Source: Sphingomonas sp. ATCC 31555
GTDB taxonomy: Bacteria > Pseudomonadota > Alphaproteobacteria > Sphingomonadales > Sphingomonadaceae
Assembly (NCBI RefSeq): GCF_000282895.1
Contig: NZ_ALBQ01000011.1
Span: forward strand, 62,001 to 126,000
Direction: 5' to 3'
DNA: 64,000 bases
Below, piece after piece: positions 7,123 to 15,821 of this stretch (the first letter of the stretch is position 1; each line of letters begins with the position of its first letter). The notes beneath the pieces are model-generated. The model had not been told where the DNA came from. It saw nothing but the letters and a program-made list of their open reading frames with translations, and searched no databases. Both the position numbers and the translations under genes were made by a program.

Positions 7123-9204
7123 TCAGCCAATTACGCCCAGCGCCCGGATGCGCGCGCGTGCGTGGATTTCGTTCTGCGACAGCACCACCGTTGCCGGACG
7201 GACCCGTTCGATGATCGAGCGGACGAAGGGGCGGATCGACGGGCTGGTGAGCAGGCAGGGGATCTCGCCATCGGCGGCCAGCCGATCATAGGTCTCGCGC
7301 ACGGCCGCGATGAACTGCTGCAGCGCGGAGGGTGCCATGGCCAGCTGGCGCTCGTCGCCGGTGCCGAGAATGCTTTCGGCGAACGCCTGATCCCAGTCGG
7401 CAGACAGCGTGACCACCGGGATCGCCTCGCCGCGCACCTGCTGTGCGCTGATCTGGCGGGCCAGGCGGCTGCGGACATGCTCGGTGATCTGGGTCAGATT
7501 GCTGGTCAGCGGGGCGGCTTCGGCGATGCCTTCCAGGATCGTCGGCACGTCGCGGATCGAGATGCCCTCCGCCAGCAGGTTCTGCAGGATGCGCTGGACG
7601 CTGGAGATCGACACCTTCGACGGGATGATGTCGGCGACCAGCTTTTCCGATTCCTTGTGCACTTCGGTCAGCAGCTTCTGCGTTTCGGTATAGGAGAGCA
7701 GATCGGCGATATTGTCCTTCACCAGCTCGGTCAGGTGCGTCGCGATGATCGTGCCGCAATCGACCACGGTCAGGCCGCGGAAGCCGGCTTCCTCGCGCAG
7801 TTCGCGGTCGATCCACAAAGCGGGCAGGCCGAACACCGGCTCCTTGGTGTTCTCGCCCGGCAGGCCGACAGGGGCGCCGCCCGGGTTGATCAGCAGCAGC
7901 TTTTCCAGCTTGATCTCGCCGCGCGCCGCCTCGGTCTCCTTGATCGAAATGACGTATTCGTTCGGCTTCAGGCCCATATTGTCGATGATGCGGACGGAAG
8001 GCAGCACGAAGCCAAATTCGGTCGCCATCTGGCGGCGCAGCGCGCGCACCTGATCGTCGAGCCGCGGTTCGCGCGTGTCGTCGTTGATCATCGGCAGCAG
8101 TGCATATCCGATCTCGATGCGCACTGCGTCGATGGCGAGCGTTTCCGAAATCGGCTGTTCGACATGCTGGGCCTGGGCGATTTCCTGCGCGGCGACGATG
8201 CGCTCGCGGGCCTGCTTGGCGCTGGCGCGGCGCGACATTTCCCAGGCGACCCAGCCCGACAGCGCGGAGAAGGCGGCAAAGGGAATGAAGGGCAGGCCGG
8301 GCATCAGCGCCAGGGCACCCATCAGGAACGAGACCATGCCGAACGCTTTGGGATAGCGGCCCAGCTGCTCGCCCAGCGCGGCGCCGGTCTTGCCGGCCAC
8401 GCCGCCCTTGGAGACGAGCAGACCCGCTGCCGTCGATACGATCAGCGCGGGGATCTGGCTGACCAGGCCATCGCCTGCGGTGAGCACGGTGTAGGTGCGG
8501 AACGCCTCGCCGATCGGCACACCGTGCGAGATCACGCCGATGCCCAGTCCGACGATGATGTTGATCGCCGTGATCAAAAGGCCGGCAACGGCATCGCCCT
8601 TCACGAACTTCGACGCACCGTCCATCGCGCCGTAGAAGCCGCTCTCGGCTTCCACTTCGGCGCGGCGGGCCTTGGCCTGTTCCTCGTTGATCATGCCGGC
8701 GGAAAGATCGGCATCGATCGCCATCTGCTTGCCCGGCATCGAATCGAGGCTGAAGCGCGCGGCGACTTCGGCGATGCGGCCGGCGCCCTTCGTAATGACG
8801 ACGAAGTTGATCACCACCAGGATCATGAAGATGGTGAGGCCGATGATGGTCTCGCCGCCCATCAGGAACTCGCCGAAGGCGCCGATCACGCCGCCGGCGG
8901 CATCGGGGCCTTCATGGCCATGGCCGAGGATCAGGCGGGTGGAGGCGAGGTTGAGGCCCAGGCGCAGCATCGTCGCGATCAGGAGGATCGTCGGGAAGGC
9001 GCTGAGCTCCAGCGGCTTCTCGATGAACAGCGCCGTCATCAGGATCATCACCGAAAGAGTGATGGACAAGGCCAGTCCCATGTCGAGCAGCCAGCCCGGC
9101 ATCGGCAGGATCAGCATCGCGATGATCGCGATCACGCCGCCGGCCAGCGCCATGTCGCGATTGGCGCCGATCCGCTGGAAGAAGTTCAGGATGACGGGAG
9201 GCAT
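7123..9204 (-). CDS. flhA: Flagellar type III export gate protein FlhA
   Basis: A 693-aa protein of normal family length. The N-terminal half (about 15-310) has the eight hydrophobic segments and the FHIPEP-type region (LGLNLASTRLILGHGHEG, AARFSLDSMPGKQMAIDADL). The C-terminal half is the cytoplasmic FlhA-C domain (VRIEIGYALLP.., GEIPCLLTSPSIRPFVRSIIER). FlhA forms the nonameric export gate and docking ring for substrates. It is 22 bp downstream of flbD, as in Caulobacter-like fliN-flbD-flhA gene order. Confidence 0.98.
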   Translation of the reverse strand: MPPVILNFFQRIGANRDMALAGGVIAIIAMLILPMPGWLLDMGLALSITLSVMILMTALFIEKPLELSAFPTILLIATMLRLGLNLASTRLILGHGHEGPDAAGGVIGAFGEFLMGGETIIGLTIFMILVVINFVVITKGAGRIAEVAARFSLDSMPGKQMAIDADLSAGMINEEQAKARRAEVEAESGFYGAMDGASKFVKGDAVAGLLITAINIIVGLGIGVISHGVPIGEAFRTYTVLTAGDGLVSQIPALIVSTAAGLLVSKGGVAGKTGAALGEQLGRYPKAFGMVSFLMGALALMPGLPFIPFAAFSALSGWVAWEMSRRASAKQARERIVAAQEIAQAQHVEQPISETLAIDAVRIEIGYALLPMINDDTREPRLDDQVRALRRQMATEFGFVLPSVRIIDNMGLKPNEYVISIKETEAARGEIKLEKLLLINPGGAPVGLPGENTKEPVFGLPALWIDRELREEAGFRGLTVVDCGTIIATHLTELVKDNIADLLSYTETQKLLTEVHKESEKLVADIIPSKVSISSVQRILQNLLAEGISIRDVPTILEGIAEAAPLTSNLTQITEHVRSRLARQISAQQVRGEAIPVVTLSADWDQAFAESILGTGDERQLAMAPSALQQFIAAVRETYDRLAADGEIPCLLTSPSIRPFVRSIIERVRPATVVLSQNEIHARARIRALGVIG

Positions 9205-9226
9205 GGGCTGCTACCGGAAATAGGAG

Positions 9227-10558
9227 TCAGGGCGCGGGCGAGACGGCAATGCCGGCTTCGATGAAGCTGCGCAGCTTGTTGCGCATCGTGCGAACCGAGA
9301 TGCCGAGGATGTTGGAAGCGGAAGTGCGATTGCCGTGGCAGCGCTCCAGCGTCTGCAGGATCAGCTCGCGTTCCACTTCTTCCACGGTGCGGCCCACCAG
9401 GCTGTTGATGTCGAGCGCGCTGGCGTCTGTCGTCAGTTCGGCGAGCGGCGTGCCGTCGGCGCGGACGAGATCGCCCGGCTGGATGGCGGCGGCGCGGCCG
9501 AGCAGGATCGCGCGATGGACGGTCTCATCGAGCTCGCGAATATTGCCGGGCCAGGAATGACGCTGGATCAGCGCCATGGCCTCGTCGGTGAAGGCGCGCG
9601 GCGGCATCCCGTCGGCTTCGGCATGGCGCTTGGCGAAATAGCGGGCCAGCGCGATGATGTCGTCGCCGCGCTCGCGCAGGGGCGGCACTTCGATCCGCAC
9701 CAGCCCCAGCCGGACCAGCAGGTCCGCGCGGAATGCGCCGGCGTTCACCAGCGCATCCAGGTCGATGCTGGTCGTGGCGATCAGCCGGGCGTGGAAGGGA
9801 ACGACATCGTCGCCCGCCAGCCGGCGGAACTGCTGCTTCTGCAGCACGTCGTGCAGCTTGGCCTGCAGCGCGGGCGAAAGCACGCCTACCTCGCGCAGCA
9901 GGATCGTGCCGTGACCCGCTTTTTCCAGCCGGCCGATGCGCCGGGCGACGGCGCCCGGGAAGGCGCCGGCTTCATGGCCGAACAGTTCGGATTCGAGCAC
10001 GTCGGGGGCGACGCCGGCGCACTCGGCGACCAGCATCGGCTGCGCCCGGCCAGAGGCATCGTGCACCGCGCGGGCGGTCACTTCCTTGCCGCTGCCCTTT
10101 TCACCGGTGATCAGCACCGGGGCGCCGCTGGGCGCCACGGCGGCGGCGAGCGAAAGCGCGCGCGCCAGCGCCGGGTGGCCGCCGATCCAGGCGGGCGCTT
10201 TGCGCTCGACGACCGATGCGATCGCCGCGGCGATCAGCTCGCGCTGGGGGGGCAGGGGTACGTAGTCGCGGGCACCGGCGCGTATCGCCGCCACGGCGCG
10301 CTCCGCCGGCGCGTCGATGCCGCAGGCGAGCACGGCGATGGTGAAGCGTTCGGCGCGGATGCTCTGCATGAAGCCGGCGATGTCCGCCTCCACGTCGATC
10401 ATCACCAGATCGGCGCCGCCCTGGCGAAGCTCGATCAGCCCGTCCTGCGGCGTATCGGCCATCGCCACTTCCGCGCCGGCGCTGCGGGCCAGCTCGGCGG
10501 CGAGCCGAAATTCGCTGCCGGGTGCGCCGATCAGGAGCATGCGGATCGAGGATGCCAT
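9227..10558 (-). CDS. flbD: FlbD-like NtrC-family flagellar regulator with degenerate AAA+ motifs
   Basis: A 443-aa protein with a receiver-like domain (about 5-110), an AAA+ domain (about 125-350) and a Fis-type helix-turn-helix (about 400-440, LERCHGNRTSASNILGISVRTMRNKL). Walker A is intact (GEKGSGKE, 152-159), as is the R-finger region (FRADLLVRL, PPLRERGDDI). Two key motifs are changed. The sigma-54-contact loop is GAFPGA (198-203) instead of GAFTGA, and the Walker B region reads GTILLREVG (217-225), with Arg where the family has Asp. The receiver keeps Asp55 but lacks the N-terminal acidic pair and the Lys-Pro motif (LP here), as in known FlbD proteins. Gene order fliN-flbD-flhA and the presence of fliX support the name; classical sigma-54 activation is doubtful. 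Confidence 0.88.
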   Translation of the reverse strand: MASSIRMLLIGAPGSEFRLAAELARSAGAEVAMADTPQDGLIELRQGGADLVMIDVEADIAGFMQSIRAERFTIAVLACGIDAPAERAVAAIRAGARDYVPLPPQRELIAAAIASVVERKAPAWIGGHPALARALSLAAAVAPSGAPVLITGEKGSGKEVTARAVHDASGRAQPMLVAECAGVAPDVLESELFGHEAGAFPGAVARRIGRLEKAGHGTILLREVGVLSPALQAKLHDVLQKQQFRRLAGDDVVPFHARLIATTSIDLDALVNAGAFRADLLVRLGLVRIEVPPLRERGDDIIALARYFAKRHAEADGMPPRAFTDEAMALIQRHSWPGNIRELDETVHRAILLGRAAAIQPGDLVRADGTPLAELTTDASALDINSLVGRTVEEVERELILQTLERCHGNRTSASNILGISVRTMRNKLRSFIEAGIAVSPAP

Positions 10559-10911
10559 CAGCGATCGGCCCGTACGATTTCGGTGAGGGTCACGCCCAGC
10601 GCATTGTCGATCAGAACCACTTCGCCGCGGGCGATCAGGCGATCGTTGACGAAAATGTCGACCGGCTCACCGACGCGGCGGTCGAGTTCGAGCACGGTAC
10701 CCGAGGTGAGGTTGAGCAGATCGCCGATCGGCATGCGGGCGCGGCCTAGCACGGCCTGTACCTTTACCGGCACGTCGTGCACGGCTTCCAGGCCGCTCAT
10801 GCCGGCGGGCGCTTCCGGGTTGCCGCCGGGCAGTTCGAAATCCTCGAAGTCCGGCACCTGCTGGGGCTCGCTGCCGTCCGAAGGGATGATGTCGTGGGGA
10901 TCGATCGTCAT
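10558..10911 (-). CDS. fliN: Flagellar motor switch protein FliN (copy in the fliF-flbD block)
   Basis: A 117-aa protein. The N-terminal 35 residues are acidic and low-complexity. The SpoA/FliN C-ring domain follows (VHDVPVKVQAVLGRARMPIGDLLNLTSGTVLELDRRVGEPVDIFVNDRLIARGEVVLIDNALGVTLTEIV, read in parts over about 42-113). It binds FliG/FliM in the switch complex and FliH at the export base. It shares one base with the flbD start and lies 10 bp after fliF. A second, shorter FliN gene lies at 28246. Confidence 0.95.
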   Translation of the reverse strand: MTIDPHDIIPSDGSEPQQVPDFEDFELPGGNPEAPAGMSGLEAVHDVPVKVQAVLGRARMPIGDLLNLTSGTVLELDRRVGEPVDIFVNDRLIARGEVVLIDNALGVTLTEIVRADR

Positions 10912-10921
10912 CTGATAGTTC

Positions 10922-12541
10922 CTATGCGTTCATCCATTGGCGGATCACCGATGCCGCCTCGGGCGGGCTGGCGGCGATCGTCGAGCCGATGCGCTTCAGC
11001 GCGGAGAGTTTGATGCGCCCGTCCACCTGGGCGAGGGCGATTTCCTGATCGAGCAGCGCCGGTTCGGTGGCACCGATCGCTTCCAGCTGCTGCAGCGCCT
11101 CGGGGTCTCCATCCGCGGCACGCTCGGTGAGCAGGCGGACTTCCTCAGCATGCTGCTGCGCTTCGATCTGGGTCATTTCCGGCGCGACCGGCAGCGGTTC
11201 GGGCTTCGGCTTCAGCATCCGCAGCACCAGCAGGCCGACTCCGGCGATCAGGGCGAGCTGCAGGAACGTCCAGATCCGGTCGAGCGGCAGGTTGGCGAAC
11301 AGGCCACCCTTGTCTTCTTCCACCGGCACGGCGGAGAAGGGCATGCTTTCCACCACCACGCTGTCGCCGCGCTGGGTGTCGATGCCGGCGGCGTTCTCCA
11401 CCAGCCGCTGCAGACGCTGGATCTGGTCGGCCGGAAGTCCCTTGGGGCCGCCATCGACCATCACCGCAACCGTCAGGCGCGTGACCTTGCCCGGCGCGCG
11501 GACGGTAACCGTCCGGGTCGAGCTGTTCGAATAGGTGGTGTCTTCCGACGTCTGGTTGCTGTTCGACTGGCGCGAGGAGCCGGGGGCCGCCGGATTGGCC
11601 TGCGCGTCCGGCAGCTGGTTGGCAACCGACGCCGTCTGCGGGCCCGGATCGGTTTCGCGATTCTGGTCGCCGGTCTCGACGCTCACCTGGCGGGCGACGA
11701 CCTGCTTGTCGGGATCATAGATATTCGATTCCTCGCGCGTCTGGTCGCGATCGATCTGGGCGGAGACCTCCGCGCGCACCTTGCCCTCGCCGACGATCGG
11801 TTGCAGCAGCGCCTCGATCTCGGCGCGCAGCTTGGCTTCCACGGCCTGCTGGCGTTCGTCGGCGTCGCCGGCACCGGCCGTGTCGGGGTCGCCCGCGCGG
11901 GCGAGCAGTGCGCCGGTCTGGTCGACCACCGAAATCGCGTCGGGCGACAGCTCGGGCACCGAGGACGAGACGAGATAGCGGATCGCCGCGATCGATTCCG
12001 AGCTGAGATGGCTCTTCGTCTTCACCGTCACGGCCGCCGTCGCCTTGCGGCTTTCATTGGCGAACATCGCCCGTTCGGGCATCACGATGTGCACCCGCGC
12101 GGCGGTGACGTTCTGGATGGTCTGGATCGACTTGGAAAGCTCGCCCTCGATGGCGCGCGTCTCGTTCATCTTTGCGCGGCTGGCGGACACGCCGAAGGGC
12201 TGTTCCTCGTCCAGCACTTCATAGCCGATCTTGCCGCCCAGCTTTTCGCCGGCCATGCTCATGCGCAGCTGCGCGAGCTTTTCCTCGGGCGCCATGATCG
12301 CGGTGCCGTCGGCGGAGAGCGTGTACGGCACGTTCTGCGCCTTCAGCTTCTCCGTGATCGTCGCGGCGGCCGCGGGATCCAGATCGGTGTATAGATAGCC
12401 CATGTTGGACTTGGAGCTGGTCATCGCCACGATGGTCAGCGCCGCCATCAGCGCGATCGCCACGCCCCCCATCAGCATGAGCCGCTTGGAGCCCAGTTGA
12501 GCTACCAGATTCTTGATCGCTTCCAAAGCCGCCCCATGCAC
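10922..12541 (-). CDS. fliF: Flagellar MS-ring protein FliF
   Basis: A 539-aa FliF. There is a first transmembrane helix (about 20-42), periplasmic ring-building domains (YLYTDLDPAAAATITEKLKAQNVPYTLSADGT; NVTAARVHIVMPERAMFANE; GKVRAEVSAQIDRDQTREESNIYDP), and a second membrane helix (about 428-448, WTFLQLALIAGVGLLVLRML). The cytoplasmic FliG-binding tail ends the protein. It is the foundation of the basal body. In most relatives fliF directly precedes fliG; here fliG-fliH lie upstream of fliF with a 2.6-kb accessory stretch between. Confidence 0.97.
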   Translation of the reverse strand: MHGAALEAIKNLVAQLGSKRLMLMGGVAIALMAALTIVAMTSSKSNMGYLYTDLDPAAAATITEKLKAQNVPYTLSADGTAIMAPEEKLAQLRMSMAGEKLGGKIGYEVLDEEQPFGVSASRAKMNETRAIEGELSKSIQTIQNVTAARVHIVMPERAMFANESRKATAAVTVKTKSHLSSESIAAIRYLVSSSVPELSPDAISVVDQTGALLARAGDPDTAGAGDADERQQAVEAKLRAEIEALLQPIVGEGKVRAEVSAQIDRDQTREESNIYDPDKQVVARQVSVETGDQNRETDPGPQTASVANQLPDAQANPAAPGSSRQSNSNQTSEDTTYSNSSTRTVTVRAPGKVTRLTVAVMVDGGPKGLPADQIQRLQRLVENAAGIDTQRGDSVVVESMPFSAVPVEEDKGGLFANLPLDRIWTFLQLALIAGVGLLVLRMLKPKPEPLPVAPEMTQIEAQQHAEEVRLLTERAADGDPEALQQLEAIGATEPALLDQEIALAQVDGRIKLSALKRIGSTIAASPPEAASVIRQWMNA

Positions 12542-12577
12542 TAACTACGGGGCGCGGAATGCCCCTGGTCTTTCCTA

Positions 12578-12586
12578 GTTATAGAA
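12578..12586 (-). promoter_or_regulatory. YCTATAA element upstream of fliF
   Basis: Read leftward the sequence is GGCCTTCTATAACTAGG, about 37 nt before the fliF ATG. It supports fliF having its own promoter, separate from fliG-fliH. One of six such sites. Confidence 0.45.
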
Positions 12587-12981
12587 GGCCGGGGCGCGGC
12601 AGTTTCTGCCGGGTGGGAATTTTTTGCCTAGCGCGCGACGGAGCAGAAGCCGGCACGTCCACGGACCAGAAGGCGCGGGCTGCCGCCCGATCCCAGTCGC
12701 TCAGCGTCGCAATCCTGGTACCCGAACCTGCCGTTGGTCCATCTCCGACGGCGAAGGTTCGCTTGACGGGGCTTGGGCCTTTGCCGTCGTTCCGAAACGG
12801 CACGTCGGATGACTCCTCCTCCCCGAAGCCAACCTCCATCGTTTGTTCGACCGTTGGGCGGAACCACGGAACGTGGAGCGCTGCGAAAAGGCGGGTCTAA
12901 GGTCCGAAAGCTCGCACTTTCGCGTTCGCTTGGCCGACATGCGGTGACGTGCTCCCCTGAAACTCCTCCAGTGTGAGGTAG

Positions 12982-13278
12982 TCCTCGATCAAGGAGGATG
13001 AAGATGAAGCGCAGCAGGTTTTTCAGAAGATTCCGAAGCTCGTGAAGCTGGGGCTGCTAATCAGCGCGCCTGACGGCAATGACGCCCGCAAACGGGCATT
13101 CTCGCTGACTGCCGAAGGCCACCGCCAAGTTGAGCGATTCCAACATTGCCGATCGCTGATAATGAAAGCCTATGGAGGCCTGTTTGCCGAAGTGGGCGAT
13201 CTGTCCAGGTTGATCTCGAAGACCTCGTCGTCCCTGCGCGGCCGATCGTTGAACGAACGGATCGGCAACCAATCCTGA
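12982..13278 (+). pseudogene. Remnant of a MarR-family regulator (C-terminal half)
   Basis: From a TAG at 12979 the open frame encodes a stretch resembling the recognition helix, wing and start of the dimerisation helix of MarR proteins: QQVFQKIPKLVKLGLLISAP, then DGNDARKRAFSLTAEGHRQV, compare the usual LV..GLI.R..D..D.R...V.LT..G pattern. The N-terminal half and any proper start are missing, and the C-terminus loses family character after AEVGDLSRL. It is best read as a decayed gene fragment. The match is by eye only. Confidence 0.4.
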
Positions 13279-13646
13279 TCCGTATCCGCTCTGCACAACG
13301 GCATTTTCTCGGACCAGCGATGCTGCAAGGTTTTGCGCTGGGCGATGGGAAGGTTCTGGCGGAAGCTGCCGTAAAAGGCTCGACCGGCACGCGACGCATC
13401 TCGGTTGGCAACTGCCGCAAGTTGCAGCTGGCAACAGCTATGCGCATCGGTTTCCCCGAAACCGGTCAGGTCCGCTTCCCTCCCGCTCCGGCATCCGCGG
13501 CGACTTGCGCCGGCTGCTATGTTCCCCATATGTGCCGAAGTTCCGCTTCGGGCGGCCGCTCTTTGACCCTGTTCGATGCTGCCTTTGCGCATGAAGCAAC
13601 ACACTTCATGGGCTCGCCCTGCAGGTACAAGGCGAAACGCTTCACG

Positions 13647-13799
13647 CGCCTAAACTTCCTAAACTTCGGCATTCCCTCCGCGGCCCGTCGCGACACCCGC
13701 CGAAACGCGCGCACGCCTAAACTTCCTAAACTTTAGGGTTCCTCGGCGGTCCGTTGAGCGACCCGTCAAAACGTGCGTACGCCTAAACTTCCTAAACTT
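13647..13799. repeat. Three-copy degenerate tandem repeat, period about 67 bp
   Basis: The 20-mer CGCCTAAACTTCCTAAACTT occurs at 13647-13666, 13714-13733 and 13780-13799 (spacing 67 and 66). It is itself a doubled CCTAAACTT. The sequences between the cores are also related to each other (both contain C/TCGGCGG/C..CCGT.G.GAC.CC..AAAACG-like blocks), so this is an old tandem duplication rather than a CRISPR array. Confidence 0.8.
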
Positions 13800-13919
13800 T
13801 GCCGGTTGGCCACCGCCTCGGTGCGGCGACTTTGCACGCCTTCTCAGTCGGTCGTCATGGCGCTCCGGCGGGTGGGGAGGGCGCATCCCCCAGGACGCGG
13901 GTCGGCGTGGCGCTGGCGG

Positions 13920-15068
13920 TCAGCTGTCGGTAGCCGCGGGCTCCTGGCCCTTGTTGGGCATGACGAAGCGCACGAGATCGACGCAGCCGCTTCGCCCCGT
14001 TGGCGACGATCCCTGGCGCGCATTGCGAACGATGTCGCGCGCCTGATAGCCGAACGCATCGGCGGGTTCGGCCCTTAGGACACGGACGTTGCCGATCTCG
14101 CCCCAAGGCGCGACGTCATAGGCGATGATCGCCCAACCCTCGATCCGGCGCTGCACGAAGCCGGCGGGAAATTGCAGCCTGGGCATCGACGTCCATTTGG
14201 TGTCGGCTTCCGGGCAGCGTGCGTCGGCCGGCTGCATGCTGCTCTTTTCCGGAGGCGGCGGCGCGGCGATCGTCGCCTCGCTCCTGCGATAATAGGGGTA
14301 GGTGCAGCCGTGCCGCGCTTCGTGGGCGTAGCGCGTTTGCCGCACCGCCTTGATCGACGCGCGGTCGAGCGCGGCATTGCCGTCCGACGCGACGATACGG
14401 ACGTTCACCGGCCGGCCCTTCGCGTTTATGTCAAACGCCGTCATCGCATAGGCCCAGGCACCGGGCGCGATGGCGATGTCCTCGAAGGCTGGGTAGGCGC
14501 GCAGCCGCAACTTCGGGCTTCCGGCGCCCATGCAGTCGGTATCGGCCGGGTGGATGCGCCGGAACAGCGCCTGCTGGCCGCCCTGTCGCGGATGCGGCGC
14601 TACCAGATATCGTGCCACCACCGGCGGCGGCGCGTCCGCGATCGACCATTTGCGTGCTTCGAACCGTACCGTGCAGTTGCGCCGTTCGCCCGGCGCGAAG
14701 CGCGCGGTTGCGAACGCGGGCACCAGATCGTCGTCGCTATAGAAGAGTCGGCTCGGGCTCAGCGCATCGGGAGACGGGTTCATACGCGCGATGCCGAGCG
14801 GGCGACCCTGGGCGTCGATCCGGAAGGATATCGTCACCGGTTGCAGCTGGTTGGCGCCCGTGCCGAACGCTGCAACCGGCAAGGGCGGTTCATAGCGGGC
14901 GAATGCCACCGGGCCGCCCTCACAGCGCGCCTCGCCCGGCGCCAATTCCACCAGCGACAGGCTGGGCGCAGCGGCATGCGGCGCTGCAATCGGCGGCGGT
15001 GGCGCATTCCACTCCTGCACGGCGCCGGAGAAAGCGAGCAGCGACAAGGGGAGCAAGCGCAGGATCAT
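13920..15068 (-). CDS. Secreted protein with TonB_C-like repeats, unknown function
   Basis: A 382-aa protein with a short N-terminal export signal (MILRLLPLSLLAFSGAVQ) and then three segments resembling the TonB C-terminal fold: VTISFRIDAQGRPLGIARM (about 78-96), YAMTAFDINAKGRPVNVRIV (about 207-226) and AIIAYDVAPWGEIGNVRVLR (about 313-332). Each is followed by a short helix with A..A.R-type residues. It contains several Cys pairs. There is no transmembrane anchor or Pro-rich spacer as in true TonB, so an energy-transducing role is unlikely; periplasmic or surface location is inferred. It lies between fliH and the repeat-rich patch on the flagellar coding strand, with a gap of about 90 bp to fliH, and is probably an accessory insertion. 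Confidence 0.7.
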   Translation of the reverse strand: MILRLLPLSLLAFSGAVQEWNAPPPPIAAPHAAAPSLSLVELAPGEARCEGGPVAFARYEPPLPVAAFGTGANQLQPVTISFRIDAQGRPLGIARMNPSPDALSPSRLFYSDDDLVPAFATARFAPGERRNCTVRFEARKWSIADAPPPVVARYLVAPHPRQGGQQALFRRIHPADTDCMGAGSPKLRLRAYPAFEDIAIAPGAWAYAMTAFDINAKGRPVNVRIVASDGNAALDRASIKAVRQTRYAHEARHGCTYPYYRRSEATIAAPPPPEKSSMQPADARCPEADTKWTSMPRLQFPAGFVQRRIEGWAIIAYDVAPWGEIGNVRVLRAEPADAFGYQARDIVRNARQGSSPTGRSGCVDLVRFVMPNKGQEPAATDS

Positions 15069-15160
15069 GCCGCGCAGGCTGCCGCCCTTTGCTTACATCT
15101 TCAAGTCAAATGCAAGAAAAGCGCGCGCTTTTCTTTAAGCGCGGCTAGACTCGGCCTGTC

Positions 15161-15808
15161 TTAATGCAGCAGCAGGCTCTCCAGTTCGGCTGCCACGGCA
15201 TCGCGACGCGCCTGGGCGCTGAGGGCAAGGCCGCCCTCGTCCCAGTTGATCAGCGCATCGCCCAGCGCCAGCGTCGCATCGGGCGCGACGCTCAGGTTCA
15301 GCCGGCGCCTGTCCTTCGACTGGCGTTCGGCGATCTTGGCTTCGATGTCGTCCACCAGATCGGGGTGGACGCGCACCTGCAATTCGGTGCCGCGTGCAAC
15401 CTGGCCCAGTACCCGGCCGATCGCCGCGTCCACGGCATCGCCCGGCGCGCGTTCGATGGCGCGTGCCGCGATGTGATCGGCGGCGGCGAGCGCGACTTCG
15501 GTCGCCTCGCTGGTCACCCGCTCGGCGATTTCGGTGAATTGCGCATCGATCACCTCGATGCCGGCATGCAGCGCGTCGACCGCGTTGAGCAACGCGACTT
15601 CGCGCTCACCGCGTGCCTGCGCCAGCCCGGCTTCGAAGCCTTCGGCGCGGGCGCGGGCAATCACTGCCTCCTGATCCGATTTGAGCAGCGCAATCTCGGC
15701 GCGAAGCGCGGCAAGTTCGATCAGTGCATCTTCGTCGACCAGCTTCTTTTCCGGCACCGGCGCGGAAAAGACGCGATCGAAGGCGAAACGTTCGACATGG
15801 ATGCTCAT
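15161..15808 (-). CDS. fliH: Flagellar export ATPase regulator FliH (FlbE-like)
   Basis: A 215-aa protein 13 bp downstream of fliG. The N-terminal part is charged and helical (LIELAALRAEIALLKSDQEAVIARARAEGFEAGLAQARGEREVALL in segments), typical of the FliH coiled coil. The C-terminal part (about 95-200) has the FliH/HrpE fold (ALAAADHIAARAIERAPGDAV, ELQVRVHPDLVDDIEAKIAE, DATLALGDALINWDEGGL). It holds the FliI ATPase and links it to the C-ring. No fliI gene is in the window. Confidence 0.85.
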   Translation of the reverse strand: MSIHVERFAFDRVFSAPVPEKKLVDEDALIELAALRAEIALLKSDQEAVIARARAEGFEAGLAQARGEREVALLNAVDALHAGIEVIDAQFTEIAERVTSEATEVALAAADHIAARAIERAPGDAVDAAIGRVLGQVARGTELQVRVHPDLVDDIEAKIAERQSKDRRRLNLSVAPDATLALGDALINWDEGGLALSAQARRDAVAAELESLLLH

Positions 15809-15821
15809 GCGGCCATGCTCC

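Larger units (their letters stand above)
12587..13919. other. 1.3-kb gene-poor accessory stretch inside the flagellar block
   Basis: No intact gene is recognised. Several short open frames exist on both strands, but none has family-like composition plus a ribosome site. A MarR-type remnant is visible at 12982-13278 and a three-copy degenerate repeat at 13647-13799. Base composition is less extreme than in neighbouring genes. The stretch separates fliH (and the TonB_C-like gene) from fliF and looks like scar tissue from past insertions. Confidence 0.6.

Noticed and set aside
6301..9264. A 987-codon open frame on the + strand opposite fliK and flhA
   Set aside because: Codon-composition shadow of GC-rich genes on the other strand. 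The encoded residues are His/Arg/Asp-rich without domain pattern, whereas fliK and flhA match their families in full.
10937..12394. Long + strand frame opposite fliF
   Set aside because: Antisense shadow; no ribosome site, Arg/His-rich low-quality protein, while fliF is complete on the minus strand.
12559..12976. Several short open frames on both strands in the gene-poor patch
   Set aside because: No family resemblance, no convincing ribosome sites, overlapping frames in several phases; treated as noncoding.
13647..13799. CRISPR array candidate
   Set aside because: Only three cores, spacers are related to each other rather than unique, no cas genes nearby; interpreted as degenerate tandem repeat.
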